This document shows positions 1 to 6,266 of a stretch of 34,221 nt of DNA, in pieces (the first letter of the stretch is position 1; every line of letters begins with the position of its first letter). The DNA lies in NCBI RefSeq assembly GCF_000308555.1, contig NZ_BAFY01000257.1, forward strand, positions 1 to 34,221, read 5' to 3'. The DNA is from Nocardia cyriacigeorgica NBRC 100375 (GTDB lineage Bacteria; Actinomycetota; Actinomycetes; Mycobacteriales; Mycobacteriaceae). The position numbers and the translations under genes are program-made. The notes under the pieces were generated by a model, which was not told where the DNA came from, ran no database searches, and saw nothing but the letters and a program-made list of their open reading frames with translations.

Positions 1-117
1 TACATAGATACCCACCGCCGACACCGCGAAAAGCAGCGCGACGATAAGCCATTCGACCCAGTCGTGCGGCCGCAATCTGCGGTACAAGGGGTGGGTGTTT
101 TTCAGCCCACGATCCAC
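1..117 (-). CDS. N-terminus of a membrane protein, cut by window start
   Basis: Reading the minus strand from a GTG at 117 gives 39 uninterrupted codons that run off the left edge. The peptide begins MDRGLKNTHPLYRRLRPHDW and continues into a hydrophobic stretch at about residues 23-39, typical of a short basic cytoplasmic N-terminus followed by a first membrane segment. No Shine-Dalgarno precedes the GTG. Instead a TAGACA box lies exactly 7 nt upstream, which suggests a leaderless mRNA. The family cannot be recognised from this fragment. The reading frame, charge pattern and promoter together make it a likely real gene. Confidence 0.5.
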   Translation of the reverse strand, partial: MDRGLKNTHPLYRRLRPHDWVEWLIVALLFAVSAVGIYV

Positions 118-124
118 AAGTTGT

Positions 125-151
125 TGTCTACCCGTTATCTTCGGAAGTCAA
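125..151 (-). promoter_or_regulatory. Putative leaderless promoter for the membrane protein
   Basis: On the minus strand TTGACT (146-151) is followed after 15 nt by TAGACA (125-130). The GTG start follows after 7 nt, so transcription would begin at or next to the start codon. The 15-nt spacer is short, so the -35 match is less certain than the -10. Confidence 0.4.
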
Positions 152-187
152 ACACCAGGTAGATCGCGGGCCGGTGCGCACTCGATG

Positions 188-418
188 CTAGGGACTGGCG
201 GGCCGGTCGAATTCACCGTCCTGCACGCCCGCGGTGAAGGCGGCCCATTCGCCAGGGGTGAATACCAGGGCGGGGCCGTCCGGGTTCTTGCCATCCCGCA
301 TGCCGACGTGGCCGTCGGCGAGCAGCGCTATCTCGACCGCGTCGCCGTTTTCCCCTTCGCCCGCGCGCAGCCAGGTGGCGCCGGACAGGTCGATGTCGGC
401 GCCTTTGTCGATACTCAT
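188..418 (-). CDS. DUF397 domain small protein
   Basis: A 76-residue protein with the DUF397 pattern: a short motif with Trp (LSGATWLRA), then E-rich and hydrophobic strands (VEIALLADGHVGMRDGKNPD), then the FTPGEWAAFTAGV motif near the C-terminus. DUF397 proteins in actinomycetes are almost always encoded next to an XRE/DUF5753 regulator and probably act as its protein partner. Its ATG overlaps the stop of the upstream XRE gene by four bases (ATGA), so the two are translationally coupled. The family has been tied to development and antibiotic production in Streptomyces; its biochemical role here is unknown. Confidence 0.9.
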   Translation of the reverse strand: MSIDKGADIDLSGATWLRAGEGENGDAVEIALLADGHVGMRDGKNPDGPALVFTPGEWAAFTAGVQDGEFDRPASP

Positions 419-1317
419 GCCAGGAACTCCTTCGCCAGCTGCCGCAGCAGGTGCCTACTCGATGGACCGTCCAGCGCAGAATGCCGGAGGTTCTCGTGCG
501 CCCGATGGTACCGGCGCACGTCGGCCGGGCGTTCCAGATACAGATCCCCGGTCAGCCCCTCGGCGTGCACCACCGGCGGCTCCAGCGGGCGCCCCGATCG
601 GTCGACGCCGAATTCGAGGATGGTGAACGCGCCGGTACCGACCCCGAGCGGAACTCCGGCCGCGAACGGCAGCACCCGCACCGTGACGTTGTCCCTGGTG
701 CCCGCATCCGCCAGATGCCGCAGCTGACCCGCCATCGCCTTGGCGCCACCTACCATCCGGCGCAGCACCGCTTCGTGCACGATCACATCCAGCGTCGCCG
801 GCGCGACCCTGCGGGTGATCAGCGCCTGTCGTTGCAGCCGCAGCTGCACCCGCTTGTCGAGTGCGGCCTCGTCGTCGCCGGGATGGGCGAGCCGATACAG
901 GGCCCGCGCGTATTCGGCGGTTTGCAGCAGTGCAGGGACGAGCTCGGGATGGTAGGCGGTGACGGATTCGGCCGCGGCCTCCAAACCCACGTATACATCG
1001 AAGGTTTCGGGGATCACGTCGCCGAAGGCGTGCCACCAGCTCGGGGTGTCGGCCTGCTGGGCCAGCCCGGCCAGTCCCTCGGCGAGCTGATCCGGGACAC
1101 CGTAGATCCGGCACAGTTCCCGGATATCGATGGTGCGGATCCGGTCGGCCTGACCCTTCTCCAGCCGTTGCAGGGTGCTGGCGCCCCATTCCATCAGCCG
1201 AGCCGCCTGGGCGATGGTCAATCCCGACTGGGTGCGCATATCGCGCAGATACCGGCCGAGCTGCCGCCGCGGCAGACTCGTGGATTTGCTTCCCGAACTC
1301 ACCGAACCAGCTGGCAC
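415..1317 (-). CDS. XRE-family regulator with DUF5753 domain
   Basis: A 300-residue DNA-binding protein. Residues about 20-75 form a helix-turn-helix of the XRE/Cro type (LRDMRTQSGLTIAQAARLME, then STLQRLEKGQ). The rest, about 95-285, is the DUF5753 ligand- or partner-binding domain with its usual ending (VVHAEGLTGDLYLERPADVRRY). The GTG at 1317 was chosen because CGGAG sits 6 nt upstream. It forms an operon with the DUF397 gene through a four-base overlap. This resembles the WhiJ-like and Scr regulator pairs of Streptomyces. It is divergent from two micro-genes at 1625-1917, which could be its targets or part of the same module. Confidence 0.92.
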   Translation of the reverse strand: MPAGSVSSGSKSTSLPRRQLGRYLRDMRTQSGLTIAQAARLMEWGASTLQRLEKGQADRIRTIDIRELCRIYGVPDQLAEGLAGLAQQADTPSWWHAFGDVIPETFDVYVGLEAAAESVTAYHPELVPALLQTAEYARALYRLAHPGDDEAALDKRVQLRLQRQALITRRVAPATLDVIVHEAVLRRMVGGAKAMAGQLRHLADAGTRDNVTVRVLPFAAGVPLGVGTGAFTILEFGVDRSGRPLEPPVVHAEGLTGDLYLERPADVRRYHRAHENLRHSALDGPSSRHLLRQLAKEFLA

Positions 1318-1624
1318 CGCATGCTCCGTTCTGCTCTGGGATCAGCCCAGCGCCGTCGATCCGGAGGAGCCATGCGTGCGGTCCCCCGTCACACTTCGCC
1401 TGGGCATTGGGATCTTTCGTCCACTATGGGCAATCCTGCACTCCAGAACGGATCTTGTGCTGGGTATTCGCGCGAAAAGTGGGTAGATCCGGAAACTACG
1501 CCTGCGGGGGCCGCCCGGATGGTGTGCTGGAAGTGTGCCGGGCCGGAAAATCGCCTCGCACAAGGGGAATCACGCAGGACTCCGAAGTCTAGTACGAGGT
1601 ATCGCACGCAGAACGGGGAGAGTC
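1318..1624. other. Divergent intergenic region
   Basis: This 307-bp stretch separates the XRE gene from the micro-genes. It should hold promoters for both directions. It is slightly less GC-rich than its flanks, and I see no convincing -35/-10 pair, perfect dyad or repeat. TAGTAC near 1590 is a possible -10 for the rightward transcript. No additional gene is supported. Confidence 0.4.
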
Positions 1625-1723
1625 ATGACAGAACACCTCACCGAGTCATCGCCGGACGCCGGCGACCTAGCCGCTCCCGGTGCCCAGCGCACCGCGTGGA
1701 CGGAGGTCGCGCAATGCAGCTGA
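1625..1723 (+). CDS. Micro-protein, 32 aa
   Basis: A short reading frame starting MTEHLTESSPDAGD, rich in acidic and small residues, with no hydrophobic core. The ATG has a strong ribosome site (GGGGAG, about 5 nt upstream). Its stop TGA (1721-1723) lies inside the start region of the next frame, which begins at 1714, so the two overlap by 10 nt. This is the geometry of translational coupling. Function is unknown. It may be a real micro-protein or a leader that loads ribosomes onto the downstream gene. Confidence 0.5.
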   Translation: MTEHLTESSPDAGDLAAPGAQRTAWTEVAQCS

Positions 1724-1917
1724 CCAACCTCAATATGCATGTCGCGTCGCTGCTGGCATGCCGCAACGATCCCGGTGTCATGACGACCGAACAAGCCCAT
1801 GCGGCAATGCAGTTGCATCTGGACTGCACCGTCGACGAATGCCGGGTACGGCGGCGCGCGCGGGCGACCCTGGTGGAATCGGGCCGGTGTGTGCTCGACG
1901 ATCGAGCGCTGCGGTAG
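1714..1917 (+). CDS. Small Cys/His-containing hypothetical protein, 67 aa
   Basis: A 67-residue protein beginning MQLTNLNMHVASLLACR. Its second half is strongly basic around HLDCTVDECRVRRRARATL, with cysteines at about 16, 49 and 54. It overlaps the preceding micro-gene by 10 nt. It looks like a class of short conserved actinobacterial proteins of unknown function that I recall from nocardiae, but I cannot name a family with certainty. Its position opposite an XRE/DUF397 pair suggests it belongs to that regulatory module. The small number of Cys and His residues does not form an obvious zinc ribbon. Confidence 0.6.
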   Translation: MQLTNLNMHVASLLACRNDPGVMTTEQAHAAMQLHLDCTVDECRVRRRARATLVESGRCVLDDRALR

Positions 1918-1949
1918 TGAGGGGGCAGCGCTCGATCACCGGTCGGTGA

Positions 1950-2897
1950 TCAATGCCAGGAATGATCGGTGATCGGGGTGCGCGGACCGAACTTCGGTTT
2001 ACGGGCCTGACCACTGATCGACAGCAGCCGCACCGAGCGATAACGGTGCGGCCGTAGCGGTTCCAGATATTCCACCATCGCGGCATCGTCGAGCGGGCGC
2101 CCGAGCAGGGTCCAGCCGACGATCGCCGCGAGGTGGAAATCTCCCACCGACAGGGCGTCGGCATCGCCGAATGCCCGCTGCGAGATCTCGGCGACCGTCC
2201 ACTCGCCGATCCCGGGCACGCTGCGCAGCAGCTTCGCCGCCGCGGCGGGCGCCAACCCGCTGCCACGCTCGAGCGAATCGGCCACCCGGGCCGCCCGCAC
2301 GATGGTCTGCGCACGCTGCGGGCCCACGTTCGCGCGGTGAAAGGTCCAGGAAGGGATGCGGCGCCAGCCGTCGGCGTCCGGGGCCACCCGCATCCCGTCG
2401 GGCGCCGGGCCCGGCGGACGGCAGCCGAACTGCCGCACCAGCCGCCGCCACGAGGCGTGTGCGGCGACGGTGTGCACTTTCTGCTCCAGCACAGCGGGTA
2501 CCAGCGCCTCGAATACCAGCCCGGTCCGCAGCATGCGCAGGCCCGGATGGCGGCGATGCGCGTCGGCGATCTTGGGGTGTTCGGGCGCGAAACCGGACAC
2601 ATCCTCGTCCAGGCACAGCATCCAGGGCAGCCGGTCCAGGAACTCGTCCGCACCGGGGCCCCACGCGCGGGCCTGCACGGCGCAGGGGCCTGCCTGGACC
2701 AGCCGGTAGGTGACGGGGCCGGTGGGCATCCGGGCGGTGAGCCAATGCGCTCCGTCGCGGGTCAGCTGATAGCAGGGATCGCCGGGGCCGCGGCGCAGCG
2801 GTGAGATCGTGTGCGCGAGATCGATAGGTCGCTCGGAGGTGACAGTGCGGACGGAGCCGAGGCAGCCGGCTTCCGATTCGACCCTCGCGTCACGCAC
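1950..2897 (-). CDS. DNA-3-methyladenine glycosylase, AlkA-like (HhH-GPD)
   Basis: A 315-residue base-excision glycosylase that removes alkylated bases from DNA. The N-terminal part (about 25-130) is the AlkA-type sheet domain. An EQKV helix (about 138-141) opens the helical domain. The helix-hairpin-helix (VPGIGEWTVAEISQ, about 227-240) is followed by LSVGDFHL, whose Asp253 aligns with the catalytic aspartate of AlkA. The GTG at 2897 is used because no later start leaves the sheet domain whole. No clear ribosome site is visible. It is a stand-alone gene between small reading frames, so no operon partner is implied. Exact substrate range cannot be read from the sequence. Confidence 0.88.
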   Translation of the reverse strand: MRDARVESEAGCLGSVRTVTSERPIDLAHTISPLRRGPGDPCYQLTRDGAHWLTARMPTGPVTYRLVQAGPCAVQARAWGPGADEFLDRLPWMLCLDEDVSGFAPEHPKIADAHRRHPGLRMLRTGLVFEALVPAVLEQKVHTVAAHASWRRLVRQFGCRPPGPAPDGMRVAPDADGWRRIPSWTFHRANVGPQRAQTIVRAARVADSLERGSGLAPAAAAKLLRSVPGIGEWTVAEISQRAFGDADALSVGDFHLAAIVGWTLLGRPLDDAAMVEYLEPLRPHRYRSVRLLSISGQARKPKFGPRTPITDHSWH

Positions 2898-3010
2898 GGG
2901 TTCATTGTGCTCTGCGGGCCCGGTGCGTCCGTTGTGAGGGGTGCCGCACCGTTGAGCGGCGGCTCCCTATCACGATCCGATGACGGCATAGCCGCAGGTA
3001 AGGAGCGGTT

Positions 3011-3048
3011 TGTAACAGATTCGGAATATCCGACGATAATGGCGGCGA
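3011..3048 (+). promoter_or_regulatory. Putative promoter of the 34-aa peptide gene
   Basis: TTTGTAACAG is followed by a small dyad (TCGG-AATAT-CCGA) and then CGATAAT, a reasonable -10 box. The region is markedly richer in A and T than its surroundings and lies 45-80 nt before the peptide start. Confidence 0.35.
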
Positions 3049-3091
3049 ATCGGCAAACAGCTGGCAGTCGCCACTACGGAGGTTTTCGACA

Positions 3092-3196
3092 ATGATCACC
3101 AACGCGCTCAACTGGTTGCTCAACGCCTGGGGTGGAGTGTCCGCGGGCAGCTCCGGCTACCAGATTCCGCCGGGCACCCTGCCTTTCGGCAGCTGA
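3092..3196 (+). CDS. 34-aa hydrophobic micro-protein
   Basis: A short frame beginning MITNALNWLLNAWGG and ending in a Gly/Ser/Pro-rich tail (about residues 15-34). The first 15 residues form an amphipathic or membrane-seeking helix with two Trp and four Leu/Ile. A very good ribosome site (GGAGG) lies 8 nt before the ATG, and an A/T-rich promoter-like stretch precedes it. Too short for a classical secreted protein. It could be a membrane-associated micro-protein, a secreted peptide or a regulatory leader. No partner gene for processing or export is adjacent. I do not recognise a family. Confidence 0.55.
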   Translation: MITNALNWLLNAWGGVSAGSSGYQIPPGTLPFGS

Positions 3197-3214
3197 GCCG
3201 TACCCGGCGGCACC

Positions 3215-3252
3215 GACGCGTCCGCGAGCACCACGAATCTCGCGTGCGCGTC
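3215..3252. terminator. Hairpin between converging genes
   Basis: GACGCG (3215-3220) pairs with CGCGTC (3247-3252), and GCGAG (3224-3228) pairs with CTCGC (3239-3243), separated by a 3-nt internal loop. It lies between the stop of the micro-protein gene and the stop of the converging dehydrogenase gene. There is no U tract, so it would be a weak or Rho-assisted terminator. Confidence 0.4.
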
Positions 3253-6052
3253 AGCGCCGGTCGCCCAGAATGAGCTGGGCGAGATGCCTGCCCGGACGTC
3301 CGGCCAGCTGCGCGGCCTGCGTCCGGCAGGAGAAGCCGTCGGCGATCAAGATCGCATCATCGCCCGCGTGCCGCAATGCCGGTAGCAGACCGTTTTCCGC
3401 CACCGCGACCGAAATGTCGTAATGGTCCTTCTGCATTCCGAAGTTGCCGGCCAGACCACAACAGCCGGTGATTTCGGTCACCGCGACACCCATTCTGGCT
3501 AATATCCGGCGATCGGCTTCGAAGCCGAGAACCGCGTGCTGGTGACAATGCGGTTGCACCACCACCGACTGCCCGGAAAGGTCGGGCGCTATCCAGTCCG
3601 GTTCCGCGTCGAGGAACTCCGCCAGAGTGCGCACCGCCGCCGCGGTCGGCTTCGAGCGTGGATCGTCGGGCAGCAGTTCCGGCAGGTCGCAGCGGAGTGC
3701 GGCGGTGCACGAGGGTTCGAGACCGATGACGATGCCGCCGGCGCGCACATGCTCATCCAGCGCGTCCAGCGTCCCCCGCAGCCGCTTCCGGGCACCGTCC
3801 AGCTGACCGGTACTTATCCAGGTGAGCCCGCAGCACACCCGTCTTTCCGGGATGCGAACGCGATAGCCGAGCGATTCCAGCAGCCGTACCGCCGCCACAG
3901 CGATGTCGGGATCGAAGGCCTCGGTGAAGGTATCGATCCACAGCATCACCTCAGTGGAATCACTGGAATCGCCCCGTGACCGTTGGCTGTCCCGCCAGAT
4001 CCGCCGGAAGCCGCGCGCGGCCAGTCGCGGGACCTCCCTGCGCGGGTCCATTCCGCCGGCCCGAAGCCCGAAGCGGCGCAGCGGCTCGGCTCGCGCAGCG
4101 GCATTGGCCAGCCGCGGCGCCCGTCCGGCGGACGCCAGCCAACGCGGCAACCAGCCCAGCGTGTAGTGATCGACCGGCCGAAGACGACGCCGATAGCGGC
4201 GATAGAGCGCCTCGGATTTGTAGGTGGCCATATCCACCCCCGCCGGGCAATCCGACCGGCACGCCTTGCAGGACAGACACAGCTCGAGCGACTGCTCCAC
4301 CGCCGGCGACGACCACGGCAACGCGCCGCGCACCACCTCCTGCAACACCCGGGCGCGCCCGCGCGTGCTGTCCTTCTCATCGGCGGTCGCGAGGTAGGAC
4401 GGGCACATGAAACCGCCGCTCGCGCTGCTGTCGGCGCGGCATTTGCCGACACCGACGCAGCGGTGCACGGCCGTACTCAGATCACCGTCGTCGTGCGGGT
4501 AGGAAAAGCCAACGCCTGCGACCTTCGGCAGACCGGCCAGCCGCAGGTCGTGATCGATCGGCGCCGGATCGACGAGCACGCCGGGATTCAGCACGCCCGC
4601 CGGATCGAACAGGGCCTTGAACTCGGCGAAGGTGCGCAGCACTTCGGGGGAGTACATGAGCGGCAGCAGTTCCGAGCGGGCGCGGCCGTCGCCGTGTTCG
4701 CCGGACAGCGAGCCGCCGTAGCGCACCACCAGCTCGGCCGCGTCGTGCAGGAAGGCCCGGAAACGTTGCGGCGCATCGGCGATCGGCAGGTCGAGGCGCA
4801 CGTGGATGCAGCCGTCACCGATATGGCCGTAGAGCAGGCCGTCGACCCGGTGCTCGGCGGTGAGGGCGCCGAAGTCGCGCAGGTAGGCGCCGAGATGTTC
4901 CGGTGGTACGGCCGCGTCCTCCCAGCCGGGCCACGCCGGGCGACCATCGGGGGTGCGGCCCGCGAGGCCGGCTCCGTCGGCGCGGATCCGCCAGAGCGCG
5001 GCGGCGACAACGGGATCGGTGACGATCGTGCTGTCCAACGCACCCGCCGACCGGCACAGTGTGGATGCGGCCGCGACCGCCTCCTGCGCGGTGTGACCGG
5101 CGAGTTCGACGAACAGCCAGCCGTTTCCGCGCGGCAGGTCCGGCACGGTCCCCCGATGGGTGCGGACGATATCGACGAGCCGGGCATCGATGCCTTCCAC
5201 CGCGATCGGCCCGCACGCGGTGACCGCGGCGATATCGTCGGCGGCGGTGGCCATATCGGGGTAGCCGAGAACCACGAGCACCGTCGCGGACGGCAACGGC
5301 ACCAGATCGACGGTCGCCTCGAGTAGTAGCCCGCAGGTGCCCTCGGTGCCGACGAAGGCCTTCGCGATCGACGAACCCCGTTCGGGCAGCAGATGTTCCA
5401 GGCCGTATCCCGACGCTTGTCGCTCGAACCGGCCGAGATCGGTGCGCAGCACGGCCAACGCGTTTCGGGTGAAATCGGCGAGCCCCGGTAGCGCCGTCAG
5501 GTCGTCCGACAGCCGCCGTTCGGTGCAGGTTCCATCCAGAACACGCAGCTCACGCACGGTATCGGAGGTCCGGCCCCAAGCCAGGGCATGCGGGCCGCAG
5601 GCATTGTTGCCGATCATGCCGCCGAGGGTGCAACGGTTCTGCGTCGACGGATCGGGCCCGAACCGCAGCCCGTGCGCGGCGGCCCGGCGTTGCAGCTGCG
5701 AGAGCACGAGTCCCGGCTGCACCCGCGCGGTGCGGGTTTGCGGATCCAGCTCGAGTACGGCATGCAGGTACCGGCTGAAATCGAGCACGATGCCGGGCCC
5801 GATCGCATTGCCCGCCACCGATGTTCCGGCCCCACGCGCGGTCACCGGCAGGCCCTCGGCGCGCGCGAAATCCAGCACGGCGGCCACATCGCCGTCCTCG
5901 CGCGGGAACACCACCGCCTCGGGCAGCACCCGATAGTTCGACGCATCCGAGGAATATTCGGCGCGCCGCCGCTGCGATACGTCGACCTCACCGCCGATCC
6001 GGCGGCGCAGCGCCCGCGCCAACCGAACCCGTCCGCCGTCCTCGTCGGTCAC
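3251..6052 (-). CDS. FAD- and Fe-S-binding oxidoreductase (D-lactate/2-hydroxyacid dehydrogenase type)
   Basis: A 933-residue fused flavin/iron-sulphur dehydrogenase. The N-terminal half is a FAD-binding-4 domain (VTARGAGTSVAGNAIGPG at about 75; GGMIGNNACG) with a C-terminal FAD-oxidase cap (GEHGDGRARSELL). The second half carries 4Fe-4S cysteines (CVGVGKC...MCPSY near 530; CLSCKACRSDCP near 590) and two CCG domains (CCGLTWISTG, CCGLAGNFGM). This is the layout of YdiJ-like proteins, which oxidise D-2-hydroxyacids such as D-lactate or D-2-hydroxyglutarate and pass electrons through the clusters to the respiratory chain. The start is a GTG at 6052 with TAGGCT 7 nt upstream and no ribosome site, so a leaderless message is likely. 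Substrate is an inference. Confidence 0.9.
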   Translation of the reverse strand: MTDEDGGRVRLARALRRRIGGEVDVSQRRRAEYSSDASNYRVLPEAVVFPREDGDVAAVLDFARAEGLPVTARGAGTSVAGNAIGPGIVLDFSRYLHAVLELDPQTRTARVQPGLVLSQLQRRAAAHGLRFGPDPSTQNRCTLGGMIGNNACGPHALAWGRTSDTVRELRVLDGTCTERRLSDDLTALPGLADFTRNALAVLRTDLGRFERQASGYGLEHLLPERGSSIAKAFVGTEGTCGLLLEATVDLVPLPSATVLVVLGYPDMATAADDIAAVTACGPIAVEGIDARLVDIVRTHRGTVPDLPRGNGWLFVELAGHTAQEAVAAASTLCRSAGALDSTIVTDPVVAAALWRIRADGAGLAGRTPDGRPAWPGWEDAAVPPEHLGAYLRDFGALTAEHRVDGLLYGHIGDGCIHVRLDLPIADAPQRFRAFLHDAAELVVRYGGSLSGEHGDGRARSELLPLMYSPEVLRTFAEFKALFDPAGVLNPGVLVDPAPIDHDLRLAGLPKVAGVGFSYPHDDGDLSTAVHRCVGVGKCRADSSASGGFMCPSYLATADEKDSTRGRARVLQEVVRGALPWSSPAVEQSLELCLSCKACRSDCPAGVDMATYKSEALYRRYRRRLRPVDHYTLGWLPRWLASAGRAPRLANAAARAEPLRRFGLRAGGMDPRREVPRLAARGFRRIWRDSQRSRGDSSDSTEVMLWIDTFTEAFDPDIAVAAVRLLESLGYRVRIPERRVCCGLTWISTGQLDGARKRLRGTLDALDEHVRAGGIVIGLEPSCTAALRCDLPELLPDDPRSKPTAAAVRTLAEFLDAEPDWIAPDLSGQSVVVQPHCHQHAVLGFEADRRILARMGVAVTEITGCCGLAGNFGMQKDHYDISVAVAENGLLPALRHAGDDAILIADGFSCRTQAAQLAGRPGRHLAQLILGDRR

Positions 6053-6059
6053 GCCGTCC

Positions 6060-6065
6060 AGCCTA
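6060..6065 (-). promoter_or_regulatory. -10 box, leaderless promoter of the FAD/Fe-S gene
   Basis: TAGGCT on the minus strand lies exactly 7 nt before the GTG start at 6052. That spacing places the transcription start on the start codon. No -35 box is evident, as is common in actinobacteria. Confidence 0.5.
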
Positions 6066-6093
6066 GGCGGCTACCTCGCCTGCGCCCGATCCA

Positions 6094-6165
6094 GCGCTGC
6101 CAGCGGCAACAACGCCTCCACTCGGCCCGGCGCTCCCAGCGGCAACAACGCCTCCGCCCGATCGG
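6094..6165. repeat. Two-copy tandem repeat, 36-bp period
   Basis: CAGCGGCAACAACGCCTCC occurs at 6101-6119 and again at 6137-6155. The identity extends to 25 of 26 bases when the preceding GCGCT(G/C)C is included; the rest of the unit differs. The period is 36 bp, a multiple of three. It sits just upstream of the FAD/Fe-S gene promoter in the divergent intergenic region. Confidence 0.8.
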
Positions 6166-6190
6166 GCGCGAAATCACCTCTCGAAACAAC

Positions 6191-6221
6191 TTGCTCTCAA
6201 CCTTTGTTGAGGTCTTAGTGT
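6191..6221 (+). promoter_or_regulatory. MerR/SoxR-like operator-promoter of the ABC exporter
   Basis: TTGCTC (6191-6196) and TAGTGT (6216-6221) are 19 nt apart. Between them lies the dyad CTCAAC-CTTT-GTTGAG (6196-6211). A dyad centred in an over-long 19-nt spacer is the hallmark of promoters activated by MerR-family regulators, and this dyad resembles the SoxR box. No MerR-family gene is present in the window. Confidence 0.5.
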
Positions 6222-6266
6222 CGGTGGCCTGAGGTTGACTGGCGGGGAGTGGAAGGACGTGTCGAG

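Noticed and set aside
451..1917. 488-aa open frame on the plus strand across the XRE gene
   Set aside because: It is antisense to a clear XRE/DUF5753 gene. Only its last 68 codons (from 1714), with a separate start, look like a real gene.
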